Assembly: GCA_022578965.1 (NCBI GenBank)
Contig: MU400514.1
Span: 1-64,000 of the forward strand
Direction: 5' to 3'
Origin: Xylaria sp. FL1777
Taxonomy: Eukaryota; Ascomycota; Sordariomycetes; Xylariales; Xylariaceae
DNA: 64,000 nt
Below the pieces are notes generated by a model, which saw only the letters and a list, made by a program, of their open reading frames with translations, was not told the DNA's origin and did no database searches. Numbering within the stretch: the first letter of the stretch is position 1; each line of letters opens with the position of its first letter. Positions 1-11,659 of this stretch are shown here, piece by piece. A program made the translations under genes and the position numbers.

Positions 1-100
1 TTTTGTTATAAATGGATAATTTTTAATGCAATATTTTTTTTAAATAAAACTAAAATTTACTTTTTTGTTACCTTTTTTTTTATTTCCATATTTGCAAAAC

Positions 101-131
<31 letters not shown>

Positions 132-1111
132 TCAAAGAAAACAAACGATCTGCGATTCGTCGTTCTGTCCATTTCACAAATCAGGCCCCGAGTATCAGCC
201 GTAAAAGTTATAGAAGCAGTTCATGATATTGGGTACCTATTCATTCACTGTCTTATTGGCAAGGGGGAATAAGTAAAATGATTGTGTGAAGATAGTTTAA
301 TGACTGAGTAACTCATGTGTAACTCATGTAATTATCTAAATACCCCCTAATCTATCTGTCCATATGTGAGACAAGCCGTCACTCACTCCCTCACTAACTC
401 AATTCTCACTCCCATCGACACTCGACACTCCCTCAATTAATGTTGGGATAGAAACAGGCGTATGGGGTTTATTTGGGCGGATGTCTCACTTAAGACATTG
501 ACACCGCTTACTTGTATAAAGTGAGTATAGGCCGTCACGAGCAATCCCAATTACGATCAATGCGTGGCAGTTACCCATGACGAAGGACACATTATCAATC
601 AGCAGTTATGGTTATAGGATAAACTTACGACGAAACAACGTAACAGGAACAATTGAGTTGCCGAAAATAGGCATTTATTAAAATTTGAAATAATGCTTGC
701 GGCTTCCTATACATCAAATACTGGCCAACCATCTGGTTACTGTCTCTGACGACAAGACCTTGTCTTCTTCTAATCTTTACAATGCAATAATGCTGAGGCG
801 AGGATGATTCATCAACCTGGCTCTCGCTGCTGCCATGCTATACCACAGATGATGCGGTGGATGCGCTCAACGCATGGCACGGTTATATCTCGCCGCGAAT
901 CGTAGAAACGAAGACGATCAACCCCTTAGAGCTCCACATGATGTAGTATATGGGGTAGGTTAATACAGTGTGTACGTGTAAAAGATAATGGTCCCAAGAA
1001 TAAAGTCCTAGTCCAACAGAGGACAGCAATACTGGTGAATCGGTACAAACTATTTCGTAAAATCATTCGCTGTCCCGGCTTTCGTGAAGCAGAACCGGCC
1101 AGTTGCGTTAA
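1..1111. other. gene-free flank, AT-rich with homopolymer runs
   Basis: This stretch lies 3' of the minus-strand gene ending at 1112. It is AT-rich, with a run of 29 A at 101-129 and several T-rich tracts before it. I see no coding region and no RNA gene. Confidence 0.6.
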
Positions 1112-3121
1112 TTAAAGGATCCTCTCGATGTCGATGCCTCCGTGACCCTGTGTCGTGTTTTCATCTTCTTTAATCGCACCTACAAAATTGACTCGCTTGG
1201 TATCCCCTTTGCCCAGTCTCATCCTGGTCCCAGCCCCAGAGCCAGTGGATACATGGTGCCGCAGCGTTCGAGCCCCGGCGTGATCATGGTCCATATCAAT
1301 GTCATCTACATCCGAGATTGATTCGGCACCGATACTATCGCCCATTTCTGAAGCGGAATCGGAGTCTGCGGAGTCGTCATATTCACCGTCGTCACTAACG
1401 AGCGACGGGGCATTGTTACTAACAGCAGTATGTGGGCTCAACTCTGTCACGTCCAGCCCTTCTTCATCCATGCCTATTTCTGGCCTAGGTCCTGTTGCGG
1501 AGCGTGGGGTTGGAGTAAGGACAGGAGTCACATAAGGCACAGAATGCACCAGTGCACCTTTACTACTCGATGGACGAGGGGTTGTAGACACTGGGGCCAT
1601 AACGGCCCTCGTGGGAACACGCATGCCTGTTGTTGCCTGCGCGGAAACTTGACGACCCGTAGCACCACTACTGGGAGTTGTTGACGTCTCCCGGTCTTCC
1701 GACTCGTCATCGGTGGGTGACGATAACTGGTCAAAATCTATCTTTGTCTTAGCATCCTCGACCAGTGCACCGAGATTGCCACTGAAGCCTCTACTTTTCA
1801 GCAATCGCGAGAGATGGGGCGAAGCAGTCGAGGGAGAAAATCCTGTAGTTGATTTGTTTACAGCAGCAGTTCTTGTTGATTGATTTGAAATAGGGATAGA
1901 TGAAACGCCAGGCAATTTTCCCTGGCGATACAGCTGTAATGATTGCTGAATACGACGCACCACAGAAAAGCAAGCCTCCGAATCTGTCATGGCGTTGACA
2001 TGATTAAAAGGATGAACAAGGCCAGAAGGAGGAGCACTAGACGCGGCAGGCTTCTCCTCTACAACCGCGCCTTTAGTAGGAACCTCAGCAACCTCAATAG
2101 GATGCCCGCAGTGGACGGCTGCTTCTTCGTGACTCTTGAAATCTCGCTTATGAGCTATACGACAATGATTAATAAAACCTTGGGTGCTTGAGAAATTCTC
2201 GCGGTGGCAATCAATGCAAACTAGCTTCACAGTCTGGCCATCAGACCGCTTCAGAATGCAGGGACCACTCTTATCTTTCGGAGGAGGATATCCACTGGAG
2301 AGGGCCTGGAGCTTTTGGCCCGCACTACCCCTAACCGGCCTGCCCTTCCCTTGCGATGCATTAAGATCGGTGAGACTATTTCTCGTCGACCTGCCTTCTA
2401 TCCCCGATCTCACTCGCCATGAATCAGCATATATTGGCGTCTCAGGTTGAATGCCATCGAATTTGGGATCTGGTATCAGCCACTTGGCATAGTGCCGCGC
2501 ATAAGGGCCATCGATGACACCAAAAGGCGGCGCCCACTGAGGCAACTTATCTCCGAATTTGGGCTGTAGTGAGGGACCTGACCCGTTGGCGATATTCAGC
2601 ATCTGCTCAGGCGTGGGAACGTTGACTGGGTACGGGATTAGATGACACCTGCGCAGCTGCTCTAATGCAACCTGGCACTTGGCAAGTTCTTGGTTGACGA
2701 GACGCAGTTCATCGTGTTTTAATAATATCTCGAGACTGAACTGTTCCTCAATAGCTTCCTTAGTTCTTTCTACATCGACTGGACCCGGCGCAGCAGCAGC
2801 GGAGGCTGCATGCTCAATCACCGGACCCAGAGCCACCTTCTTCTGTGGAGAGCTCGCATCCTCAGTGGAGAGGTCTTCATCGCTCGTCCGCTGCCGCTTC
2901 GCGGCAGAAGCAGGAGCGCTTTGCGACGTTATCGCGGCGTTGCTCTGCCTCCGCCGCTTAAGAGGCCGCGATGGTGAGGAGGGAATAGAAGCGTCTGTTG
3001 CTATCCAAGGCTGTACTGACTTGGCGAAGTCGAGCATAGGCCGATCAACTTGTAGAGTCTTGTCACTTCCCCTGTGATCCGAATTCCAGAATCGGAACAT
3101 GAGCATACCCAACCGAGACAC
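1112..3121 (-). CDS. Ahc1-like ADA histone acetyltransferase complex component
   Basis: One uninterrupted 669-codon frame. Residues around 300-345 form a C2H2-type finger (CIDCHRENF, then INHCRIAHKRDFKSHEEAA and a further HCGHPIEV). I recognise this as the finger of fungal Ahc1-like proteins, which are structural subunits of the ADA complex containing Gcn5. The N-terminal region has a basic, nuclear-localisation-like PLKRRRQ stretch near residue 53 and a short coiled-coil-like segment near 130-160. The C-terminal half is Ser/Thr/Asp-rich and probably disordered. The protein likely acts in the nucleus as a chromatin adaptor rather than an enzyme. Translation may instead start at internal Met 6 or Met 8, because MFRFWNSDHR resembles the start of relatives. 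The family assignment is from memory of the finger, so the complex membership is inference. Confidence 0.72.
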   Translation of the reverse strand: MSRLGMLMFRFWNSDHRGSDKTLQVDRPMLDFAKSVQPWIATDASIPSSPSRPLKRRRQSNAAITSQSAPASAAKRQRTSDEDLSTEDASSPQKKVALGPVIEHAASAAAAPGPVDVERTKEAIEEQFSLEILLKHDELRLVNQELAKCQVALEQLRRCHLIPYPVNVPTPEQMLNIANGSGPSLQPKFGDKLPQWAPPFGVIDGPYARHYAKWLIPDPKFDGIQPETPIYADSWRVRSGIEGRSTRNSLTDLNASQGKGRPVRGSAGQKLQALSSGYPPPKDKSGPCILKRSDGQTVKLVCIDCHRENFSSTQGFINHCRIAHKRDFKSHEEAAVHCGHPIEVAEVPTKGAVVEEKPAASSAPPSGLVHPFNHVNAMTDSEACFSVVRRIQQSLQLYRQGKLPGVSSIPISNQSTRTAAVNKSTTGFSPSTASPHLSRLLKSRGFSGNLGALVEDAKTKIDFDQLSSPTDDESEDRETSTTPSSGATGRQVSAQATTGMRVPTRAVMAPVSTTPRPSSSKGALVHSVPYVTPVLTPTPRSATGPRPEIGMDEEGLDVTELSPHTAVSNNAPSLVSDDGEYDDSADSDSASEMGDSIGAESISDVDDIDMDHDHAGARTLRHHVSTGSGAGTRMRLGKGDTKRVNFVGAIKEDENTTQGHGGIDIERIL

Positions 3122-3435
3122 GGAAGGAAGACCAAGCGGGTAGCTGTAGACGGGAGGCGAGACAACAAAGCGCGAGGCGCAAGTCCAGTCTGTTGTGGCG
3201 GGTGGTGGTGAGGGTGGATGACGGAAGGTATTAGTATGTGGTGAGGTTGATAGGGGAAGAAGCCAGAGCCAGAAGGTGGTCGGAGCGCAGCGGGAAGGGA
3301 CTGCACTGCGCCGGTGTGCTGCCTAGAAAGCGACCAGGGGCAGCTTGGATGCTGGAAAGGGGGGCAAAGGTGTGTCAGATGTGTGACGCCGAAGGAAGAC
3401 TGAGGCCAAGGCTGACGTAACGTGCGGGTCTGCCT

Positions 3436-3483
3436 GACTGGGGCGCTGACTGGGGTGGTGACTGGGGTGTTGACTGGGGGGCT
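3436..3483. repeat. four 12-bp tandem repeats, unit GACTGGGG plus 4 variable bases
   Basis: GACTGGGGCGCT, GACTGGGGTGGT, GACTGGGGTGTT and GACTGGGGGGCT follow each other without gaps. The first eight bases are invariant. The array begins about 315 bp upstream of the Ahc1-like start codon and could be a cluster of regulator sites or a simple minisatellite. Confidence 0.8.
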
Positions 3484-4280
3484 CTAGTAGATTCTCGCTC
3501 TGCAGGTGGCCAGAGTGATGCTGTTATCGTACTACCGCGTAGGGGGACCAAGCTTGCATGCGATCGGAGGATCCGGGTCGTGCGAGAAGCTGAGGCAACA
3601 GCCTGTCTAGGACGATTCTATGGCTGGCCGACTGCTCTACCGCAATCTAGTCCTGTGCACAATGCACTTGCGCCCAATAATAGCGAGTGCGCGCGGGCCT
3701 TTCGTAGTGCAGTGCAGAGCAGAGCAGAGCGGTGCAGCGGATTGGCGATTGACAGATTGACAGGCACCGCAATAGTGGATCAACCTGCTGAAAGAGAAGA
3801 AATAGGGGGCAAATCGGAGAGAAAGACGATTCCTCCTGGTGATGTGGCCACCGCCAATTTGTCAAAGCCAAGCGAAACTCTGTCTGAGTCAGGCCCAATC
3901 CCCAGGTCAAGGGCAAGGACAGGAGCACCGGCCAAATGAATGAGTACCGGTATGTGCAATGGGTGCACGAGTGCAACTCAGAGAAGGGAGAAACCAGAGT
4001 GGTAGTAACCCCGTGAGCGAGCGCAGCAGGCGTGCTCTGCGAAAGAGTGAGTGTGGTGTGTGCTATGCTTGCAGCAGCAGCAGGCAGAGAAGCTTTGAGG
4101 CTATGGCGGCGACGACGACAACAACAGCCACGACAACGCAGAAGGGGATGCACAGGAAGATCTCTTAGCGCCCAAAATGTGGATTAAATAAAAATAGATA
4201 TGTATGCCAACAAAAACTGAAGGGTTAAATAAAAGTACAGGAATTTGGTATCCGTTTGGCCGTTGTTGAAGCTGACGCGT

Positions 4281-4309
4281 TGATTGATTGATTGATTGAT
4301 TGATTGATT
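4281..4309. repeat. (TGAT)n microsatellite
   Basis: Seven perfect TGAT units plus one base, in the presumed 5' region of the Ahc1-like gene. There is no sign of coding use. Confidence 0.95.
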
Positions 4310-7300
4310 CAATGAGGGTGAGGAGGGAGGAGGATGATGACGGTGTAGAGGATGCGACCGGCGACAAGACGATGGGTATGACGGTTCCACGGCGGGAGAA
4401 TCAACAAGGCGATCAATCACACTCTATTCAACGGGGACGGGAAAGACGGAATACCGTATGCATTAAAACAATGGTATATTTTTTGTTCCTTTTTTTTTGG
4501 TAGTTATGAGCCCGTAGTTTGCGACCGAGAGAGCGAAGCCGTGTGTATAACGCGTGGGCGCAAAGGAAAGGCTACTTGAGAGAGATAAGAGGGAACGACA
4601 AGGAAGAAGAGAAACAGATTGGTCGTCGCAAGGGAATGCCAAAAGGAGGAGCTAAGATAATACAAATGGTGCAACAATGTACGTGGTAGGTATTATTAGG
4701 AGCGTAGGGCAGGGAGTATTGGTATGGCAGATGGATCAAAGGAAAAAGGCAAAGGCAGGTGAATCGCCGTTGTTTCGCCTGCGCTACTATTGCCTATGCG
4801 CGACTTGTTGCGACCGCAAAGAACGGAGGTCGGTATTGTACAGAGTACGAGGTTGTATACGCAAGTAGGGGATGGGAGATGGGGAGATAGCAGATGGGTG
4901 ATTGAGCAGCCTGGTGACACGCGGAGAGGGTAGGGAAAGGGGCTGGACTGCTAAAAATCCACTAGTGTGGTTAATGCGTTTACAGCAGGTACAGTACAAT
5001 GATACAATGATAATGTATGTAGAGTCCAGCCATAATTAGGTATTGGTTGGATGGCGGATGGCAGATGGGGTGGTGTGGGTGGGCGACTTGTTATTTTATT
5101 GCCTTATTAGCGGGTGAGATGATGTTTGATCGTGCTCTCATATCAGATACCTACGCAGTACTGCGCATACTGTACCTACACGTGTATACGAGAGCATGGA
5201 GGATGCGCGCTGCACGTCTAACCTAAACGGGGTAGAAATCTGGACAATGTTAGGTGCTGCGAGAAGTAGTATGGGTACATTCAGCAGGGGCCTAGCAGGG
5301 AAAGACCACTCGATGTGGGTCAGAATTACATTCAGGTTTGGGAAATGTTTTCTCGAATGTCACACCCATGTACTTCGTATGACTCCATAAAGCAATATTA
5401 GTACACCATCAAACTGTGCCAAAACTTCCAACTCGAAAAGCAGGAATACCAATGCGCCAAGCTAAATGATACGTTGAACACAGCTAGAATGTGCTCATGA
5501 AAAATAAAGGAACATACATCGCCCATCGTACAATATTAGCAGGAGTATTAGCACATTGTAGAATGAGTAGTAGAGAGGCAAGTATACGTTCGCATATATC
5601 AGACGGGATAGGCAGCCTTGTATATTGCTTACCTACCTACACTAGGTATCCTGGGTATTTAATCGGGCGGAGGATTCAGGAAGATAGCCTCGGGACTAGC
5701 TGACTGCTCCAACCTCACATGCCTACGTAGTACAGATAAGGATCAGATACCAACCTGTATATTAATTAATGCGCCAGTATTGTTAATGTACGCTACGCAA
5801 GACAGCAAAGACGAAGGAGCCAGCGCATTCTTTTTGACATAACTATCTTAATTCCATGCTTCGAGACATACGATTATTGAGAGGCTAATATACTTCTTGC
5901 GCATGTCTTGTAGCGTAGCAGCTCGCATAAACGGTAGTTGTTCTGGTTGTCTTATGGTATGGGTGTGAAGGCAGGCAAGACAAGCCACTTCGTGTCGCAC
6001 ATTGATGATAACGAAGAAGTATAAGTACTAAAGCGGCCCGGACTAGGCACCTCGTGTCTATTGACATGGGTTCCTGTGTTATTAACCTAACAGATATTAG
6101 ATGCTACTTGTCTTTTGGTAGTAACCCTACCTATTAAGAAGTATCTTGAGATTATTGCTATCATTCTGCAGATACAAGACCCGGGTTTATGGTCAAGATC
6201 TGCCAAGGTAACAGTTAGCCAATCCCTTGCGTTCGGGACTCTTCTTGACAACCTCACATCTAAGTAAATAAAGGTATCGAGCTATTAGACTCAGTTGATT
6301 CAAATATAAATTCCGAGTGTTCTGTGACGACCCCCTAGAGTTATATGGTAGCAGATAGGTTTGCACTTACCGATGGCTACGCCTGTCTTTAGTCTCCAAG
6401 AGCACAAGGTACGGTGTATACAATACACTACACGTAGATAACCCTCGACGTTGTCGCCTATGTACCAAATCGGTCAATGCTACTGCATAGATAGTTGATC
6501 CGAGGTGCCGTGTTGCATAGTACCTTGCTACTACAGGTATTGATTGTTCAAAGTTTCTAATTGCGAATTTGATCAGTAAGCTCGAAAGTTCGGCGGTGAT
6601 ATTTGGCTCGGAGTCGACATATCTTCAAGAGGAGACAGAGTACAGTTCCTGCTGTGCCGGCTACGCCTGTGTCTTCGGTGCCGTCGAGGACAATATTGGC
6701 GTCTTCACTCTTCACCTCTTTCGTGGAGGTACCTGATGATACCGAAATCGTTTGTCCTGATTTTACTTAATACGATCAACCTGTGATAGATATGCGCCTG
6801 AAGTACTTCTATATTCGGAGCCAATGTAGTGGTTCTTCATGGCCACTCTAGGTGGGCTAAGAAGTTGGCAGGCTTGGCGTCAAGCCCGAGAAACTGGCTG
6901 CTTCAGCTGTCGAGTGGGAGCTGCACGATGTGCATGAAGAGACAGGGGTCATGGTTTCTTGGCGTTGCGAATAGAGCAAAGTTGGACCCCAGGCTTTCCC
7001 AAACGGAAAGCGGCTTCCGTGTACACCCGTCAGCACGAGCCATTTGCTAACCAGAATTCGTCATTGACTCATGCTGTATTTGTTTCTTGCCAACAGACCT
7101 ACGCAGTAGGCTATATTAATGACCAAAAGGTATAAGTTACGCAGTAGGCTATTTATATCCACCTACTACATGTATGTACATTACTCAGTATATAGGTCAA
7201 CTAAACATCCGTATTTACCTGAGTTGCTTAGGTACCTACCTGAGTAGCTCTTCATAACCCCTCGAAGTAGAGTATCATGTACCGAAACGGGGAAACTGGC

Positions 7301-7862
7301 AAAGAGGTACTTCTATGATAGGTAAGGTGGCGCTATTGTTGCCGATTTCTCCGGCTAACGGTGTGCACTATGTAAACCGGTACCTTGCCCTACCCATGAG
7401 ATTATCGAAATGCGATGTAACAACTTTTGTAGTGTATTCGCAACAAATTACGGGACAAGCCGTAATAATTGATCGATTTTTCTTTTGGCAGATCATCCCA
7501 CAGATTCTTTTGGGAGATTCAGGTTACATTAATGCATCTACCACTATGCGTACATGGGGACAATCTATGTACCTAGATACCTACAATGTACGTAGGTACT
7601 ACCTAAATAGGTAGTGGCATAATACATAGGTACGTAGTACCTTGAGTTGCACTATCGATAACAGCTACGTATTGGCGCACTGCTGATTGATTTGCCCTAC
7701 ATATAGACTAGTTCGCGAACAAACATTACACCTCCCTTTAATTCTTAATGATGACGACAAAATGGAATTGCTATCTTCAGGCCCCAGCTAATACATTCTC
7801 CGACAAATGCCCTTTGAAATGGCAGAGCTTGTGGGACGTCTCTCATCGAAGTATACGACACC

Positions 7863-8612
7863 ATGACCATCAACGTGCAGCGACAGAATACCTCCTCAAG
7901 AGGCGGGCAGCATGCGGCGCCCAAACGCAAGCGTGCCGACACAAGCAACAGCACAGATCCCATAGCCACGAATACCAAGCGTCAGCGCCTCACCAGCAGA
8001 CTGTGCCCCTCTTCGTCTGATGATACGAAGTTACTAATTGCTGTCGATGCCCGCTATGAAATCCAACTGCAGTCCGTCATTTCGTCTTCCAAAATCCAGC
8101 AACGGGTCTCGGCCATGCTGCGGCATCTCACCCCCCCTACAAAACCTTCCTCCATCGAACCGACGCCCACCGCAGTCATGTCAAAAACAAAGATTTCAGT
8201 ACTACGAGCGAGGGCTTCTGACGCTGGAAAGCTGATTTCCATTGCGGAGATTGCGAAGCGTGAAATTGAACAAGAGCAGTCCGCCGACGACGATGTAGGA
8301 GACGAGCCGAGCCAGAGGAGTGGAACTGGTCGTTGGTTTCAATACATTGCTCTCGGCGAAGAGCTCCGCCAGAAAGATCGCGAAGAGGGTAACACAGTCA
8401 TCGAAGAGACTGTGCTTGGCGGCCCGGATGCTGACGGACAAGATCACGACGAGGATGACGACTTCGAGGTTATGAAGACACCATTCGAGAGGGCTATTGA
8501 GGGCCGACCACTGGTGAGAGAGGTTCCGGTCATGAGTTTGTTTCTTTCAAGATCACCCGTGGAGGAATTGAAGAAGCGATACGGAGAACAGACAAATACC
8601 GCTCCCACCTAG
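7863..8612 (+). CDS. Alba-like DNA/RNA-binding domain protein
   Basis: Single exon, 249 residues. After a basic N-terminal region (KRKR near 22 and KRQR near 39), residues about 65-235 have an Alba-like pattern. The helix-strand core reads KISVLRARASDAGKLISIAE around 111-130, followed by GRWFQYIAL. The C-terminal strand and helix read VMSLFLSRSPVEELKKRYG. An acidic insert (DEDDD around 200) sits before the last strand. Alba proteins bind nucleic acid, and eukaryotic relatives include the RNase P/MRP subunits Rpp20 and Rpp25. Whether this one serves RNase P, mRNA or chromatin cannot be read from the sequence. It converges on the vtc1-like gene. The start at 7863 is the first in-frame ATG before the conserved part. 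Confidence 0.66.
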   Translation: MTINVQRQNTSSRGGQHAAPKRKRADTSNSTDPIATNTKRQRLTSRLCPSSSDDTKLLIAVDARYEIQLQSVISSSKIQQRVSAMLRHLTPPTKPSSIEPTPTAVMSKTKISVLRARASDAGKLISIAEIAKREIEQEQSADDDVGDEPSQRSGTGRWFQYIALGEELRQKDREEGNTVIEETVLGGPDADGQDHDEDDDFEVMKTPFERAIEGRPLVREVPVMSLFLSRSPVEELKKRYGEQTNTAPT

Positions 8613-9145
8613 GCTTAACAAATGCGATCCACAGGATACTGTTATATTTGATCGACCAAAATTATATCGATGCAACGGAAGCGAAGACAACCCGAGATAC
8701 CCTTATATATGGGCATGGATATACAATTCAAAACGCAGCTCACATGTGGTACAACGACAACCGTTTAATACGAGCTTTTTCAAAGACCATATTCAGTCTG
8801 TAAAGCAACCTTTTAGCAGGATCGGCCTTAGCAGTGTCTAAGCAAACCCAACGCCACGATGCCCGGTACCTCCAATCAGCAGCATAGTTTCCCCCATGTC
8901 ATTGGGACTTACGTACAAATCCAGTTGCCTTCGCTCTCCGCACCGGCCAACATCTTTCGTCGTTAACTGCGCTCATGATTCTCCTCCGTGACAATCTTTA
9001 TTCCGAGGGTTATCTAATAACCATTTAACCCAGACTGCTCTCCTAGTGCAACAAAACGTCGGTGTTGGTATTCGCGCGCTGGACAGCGAGTGTGGTGATG
9101 CCGGTCTCCATTCCTAGCGTCGCCCGTTTGGTTTACGCCTCACTC
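8613..9145. other. intergenic region between convergent 3' ends
   Basis: This 530-bp stretch lies between the stops of the Alba-like (+) and vtc1-like (-) genes. It presumably holds both 3' UTRs. I see no coding frame with support. Confidence 0.6.
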
Positions 9146-9637
9146 CTAGTGTTTCTTACCGCCCTCGGCGCCTGCATAGGTTATGCGGAGAACAAAATTG
9201 ACTATAACGGCCAGTAGCAGAATAATGGCCAGGACAGTTGGGCCGAAACGGTCGTCGAAACCGGCCTGGCCCTTGACCCTTATTGATCTGGCGCGCCAGT
9301 GGTATGTGAAGAGAGCATATATCATGGTGAGCATAGCAACACCAGTGAATAGGAAGGCCGAGATGAAGGCGGGGCGGTCGCCAAAGTTAAGCATACCAAT
9401 GGCGAGGGCGCCAAGTATGACGGTGAAGTTAAGCCATGAGAGGAATGTGCGCTCGTTGGCGAAGAAGACTTTAGGCTCAACTCGGGTGGGTAGGGCTATT
9501 CGCTTGCCTAGATGTCGAAATGGATGGATTGGTCAGTCAACTGCATGTCGTCCTGGACAAAGTGACGGAATTGAAACAATTGGATAGCTGAGTGTTTGTT
9601 TACCGGGTGCTATTTGGAGAAGTGGCTGGCTCGACAT
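9146..9637 (-). CDS. VTC1: vacuolar transporter chaperone 1 (VTC complex, polyphosphate synthesis)
   Basis: Two exons: 9604-9637 (12 codons start) and 9146-9507, separated by an intron of about 96 bp with GTAAAC, CTGAC and TAG signals. The 131-residue product begins [20 protein letters not shown], then [19 protein letters not shown], and has three membrane helices (about 34-54, 60-82 and 103-122). Conserved charged residues (R31, R85, DDRFGP near 97-102) match the VTC1/DUF202 family. Vtc1 is the small membrane subunit of the vacuolar complex in which Vtc4 polymerises phosphate from ATP and translocates polyphosphate into the vacuole lumen. Length and topology are normal for the family. Without the first exon the conserved N-terminus would be lost. 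Confidence 0.93.
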
Positions 9638-10854
9638 GTTGAATGATTGATTGACTGATGGATTGATACGCAGTAAAATACACGTAAACAAAACTGGACC
9701 CCGCAGAGAGGGCGAGTCAATTTTAGCCGTCGGTAATCCTCTCGCTGCCAGAAGAAAATTCAAGCTTCAGCAGGTCAACCAATCCAATTGAGGTGGTGAT
9801 GAAATTTTGAAAGACAGCTAAGGTTCCATGACGATACTTAGCTTAAGAAAGCATGCTGCAAGCTACTGTCCTGTAGAGCAATTGAAATGCCAAGCCCAAA
9901 GCGGAGTACTGTCTCACGTGTATGTTCCGCTGGATATGAGTGGCTGAATTATGCACTCATTTATGGGGCTCCTCTGTCGCAGCTGGGTTTTTCCGTGGAG
10001 TGATTAGGTACCTACTGCGTAAGGTTAGGTAGATCTCACGTGCTTCCTTGCCCCGACAGTGAAGTGGTTCGAGGCTGGCACCTACTATTGTATACAGTAC
10101 ATAGGTTGTGGCCAAAAGTCTGGACCATCCTTAAAAATTAAGTACAGTGTATCTATTTACAACGTACGGTAAATACTTCCCGATTAGAAAAAAAGATATC
10201 GATTCTTGCCGGACTGTTAATAGCTTGGTAGCTTATGTTTCGGTCTGATAACGATCTGTAAAGTAAAAAATACATTAGTTTCGGACCGTTACTAGTCTGG
10301 CAAGAATTAACATACTTTTCCTAATTGAGAAGTAGTTACTGTACGTGGTAAATAAATACACTGTACTCAATTTTTAAGGATGGTCCAGACTTTTGGCCAC
10401 AACCTACGTATGAATACCTAGGTATACAGTTTATACCATAAACGTGTACAGTATAACAGAACACGCCTAGCCGTCAGTGGGGCTTAGTGCACTGCAGCAC
10501 CTCGTTAAGCCCCGGAATACAGGGGAGAAGGCTGAACTTATTTCTCAATACAAGGCTACCCAAGTATACAACTCAATATCCGTCCCCTTTCGCAACCACA
10601 AACAACATCCGACAGCTACCTACGATCTGAAATATCCCTGAATAACAACACCACCGGTAATAACGTTACTACGATATTTTTACAGCCGTCACTGGATTCG
10701 CTGCCTGCCACCACCGCTTTTAGTGCCACCTGCGAGATTAAACTCAGCACCCTCCCGCTTGCACCCCCTCATCTCGTCCACCTTCTCTCGTCCACCCTAT
10801 CTCGTCCACCTGCCCTGCGACAAAGAGAGCCGCTCCCGCATACCACTCTACAAG
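9638..10854. other. divergent promoter region, with a MITE inside
   Basis: This separates the start codons of vtc1 (-) and the dynein light chain (+). It contains the 301-bp inverted-repeat element at 10104-10404. A pyrimidine-rich leader (about 10740-10810, repeated CTCGTCCACC units) precedes the dynein light chain ATG. One TACTGCGTA word lies at 10013. Confidence 0.6.
10104..10404. mobile_element. MITE with long imperfect terminal inverted repeats and TA target duplication
   Basis: The element starts GGTTGTGGCCAAAAGTCTGG and ends with the exact reverse complement, CCAGACTTTTGGCCACAACC. Dinucleotide TA flanks both ends (10102-10103 and 10405-10406), as expected for Tc1/mariner-type insertion. 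The two arms match without a mismatch for 36 bases and then with scattered, mostly C/T or A/G, differences for about 140 bases each. Almost the whole element could therefore fold into one hairpin. It has no coding capacity, so it is a non-autonomous element. The transition bias between arms could reflect repeat-induced point mutation, but this is inference from few sites. Confidence 0.85.
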
Positions 10855-11659
10855 ATGCCTTCAACAACAAACACGGTACGGATGGATTCTGAGCTGCCGG
10901 CCAACAGCTACGGACAAATGCGATTTTCATAGCAGCCAGCTAACTATAGCGACCAGCCCATCAACGCTACCCGACTGAGGCAGATCGCCATGGACGTACG
11001 TTTGTCGCCTTGCGCTCACCAGGACCATCCCTGAATTACCCTCGCATCGCATTTGCGCCAGCTGGCTAAGAAAATCACCACAATATAGGCTTGTCAGGTG
11101 GCCGTCGGTAGCGCCGAATACTACGAGCACTCCAAAGTCGAGGGTTGGAACTCCACCATCATCGTATGTTTCCCTTCTTGGACCCCTATGTTGCTCTCTT
11201 TGCATCCCTCGACGCCCCTCCTTCTCTAGTATCTGCATCAATAAGAAACTTGGTTGTATGTACAGTGTACGAAGTCCTGACATCGATTCCCGCTTTCGCC
11301 CATAGAACTCTATCCTCCGTGCTCTCATCTCTGAGTCCACACCGCCGGGCTCGCAAGCGCCTACATTCAAGTACGTCGTCAACAGTACCATTGTGCAGCA
11401 CCTGGTGCCCACGTCGGCGCTCAACAAGCCCAAGGGCGGAAGCGATTCCAAGGCGGACGAACCCCATATCAGCACAAGCAGCGACGCCCCCTCCGCGACG
11501 GCCACCGACGGAAAGCCGCACGTGGGCCGACGCGGTATGCACTCGGCGACTCAGGCCTTCTGGAACGAGAATACAGACGGCATGTGGAGCTTCAAGTACG
11601 ACGGCGGCGAAGGTAAAGGTATGGACGTCGTCATCAGTGTCATCTGGATCGGCATATAA
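10855..11659 (+). CDS. Tctex1/DYNLT-type cytoplasmic dynein light chain
   Basis: Four exons: 10855-10875, 10933-10995, 11089-11163 and 11306-11659, giving about 170 residues. The conserved parts are DACQVAVGSAEYYEHSKVEG, FKYVVNSTIVQHLV, and the C-terminal RGMHSATQAFWNENTDGMWS and VVISVIWIGI. These align with the whole Tctex1 fold, including the tryptophan-containing segment before the last strands. The protein bridges dynein intermediate chain and cargo in minus-end-directed microtubule transport. Between the second and third strands it has a loop of about 45 residues, longer than in animals and Ser/Asp-rich. The borders of intron 1 (10876-10932) are the least certain part. Introns 2 and 3 have GTACGT/TAG and GTATGT/TAG ends. 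Confidence 0.88.

Larger units (their letters stand above)
3122..7862. other. 4.7-kb gene-free interval with promoter regions and simple repeats
   Basis: This lies between the divergent Ahc1-like (-) and Alba-like (+) genes. The first kilobase is likely promoter and 5' UTR of the Ahc1-like gene. It contains a 12-bp tandem repeat (3436-3483), CAG/GCA-rich stretches near 3705-3740 and 4070-4090, and a (TGAT)7 microsatellite (4281-4309). From about 5000 the DNA carries many TACCTA/TAGGTA blocks and three copies of TACGCAGTA (5152, 7100, 7138). The short open frames show no recognisable domain and no splice-consistent structure, so I call no gene. Confidence 0.55.
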
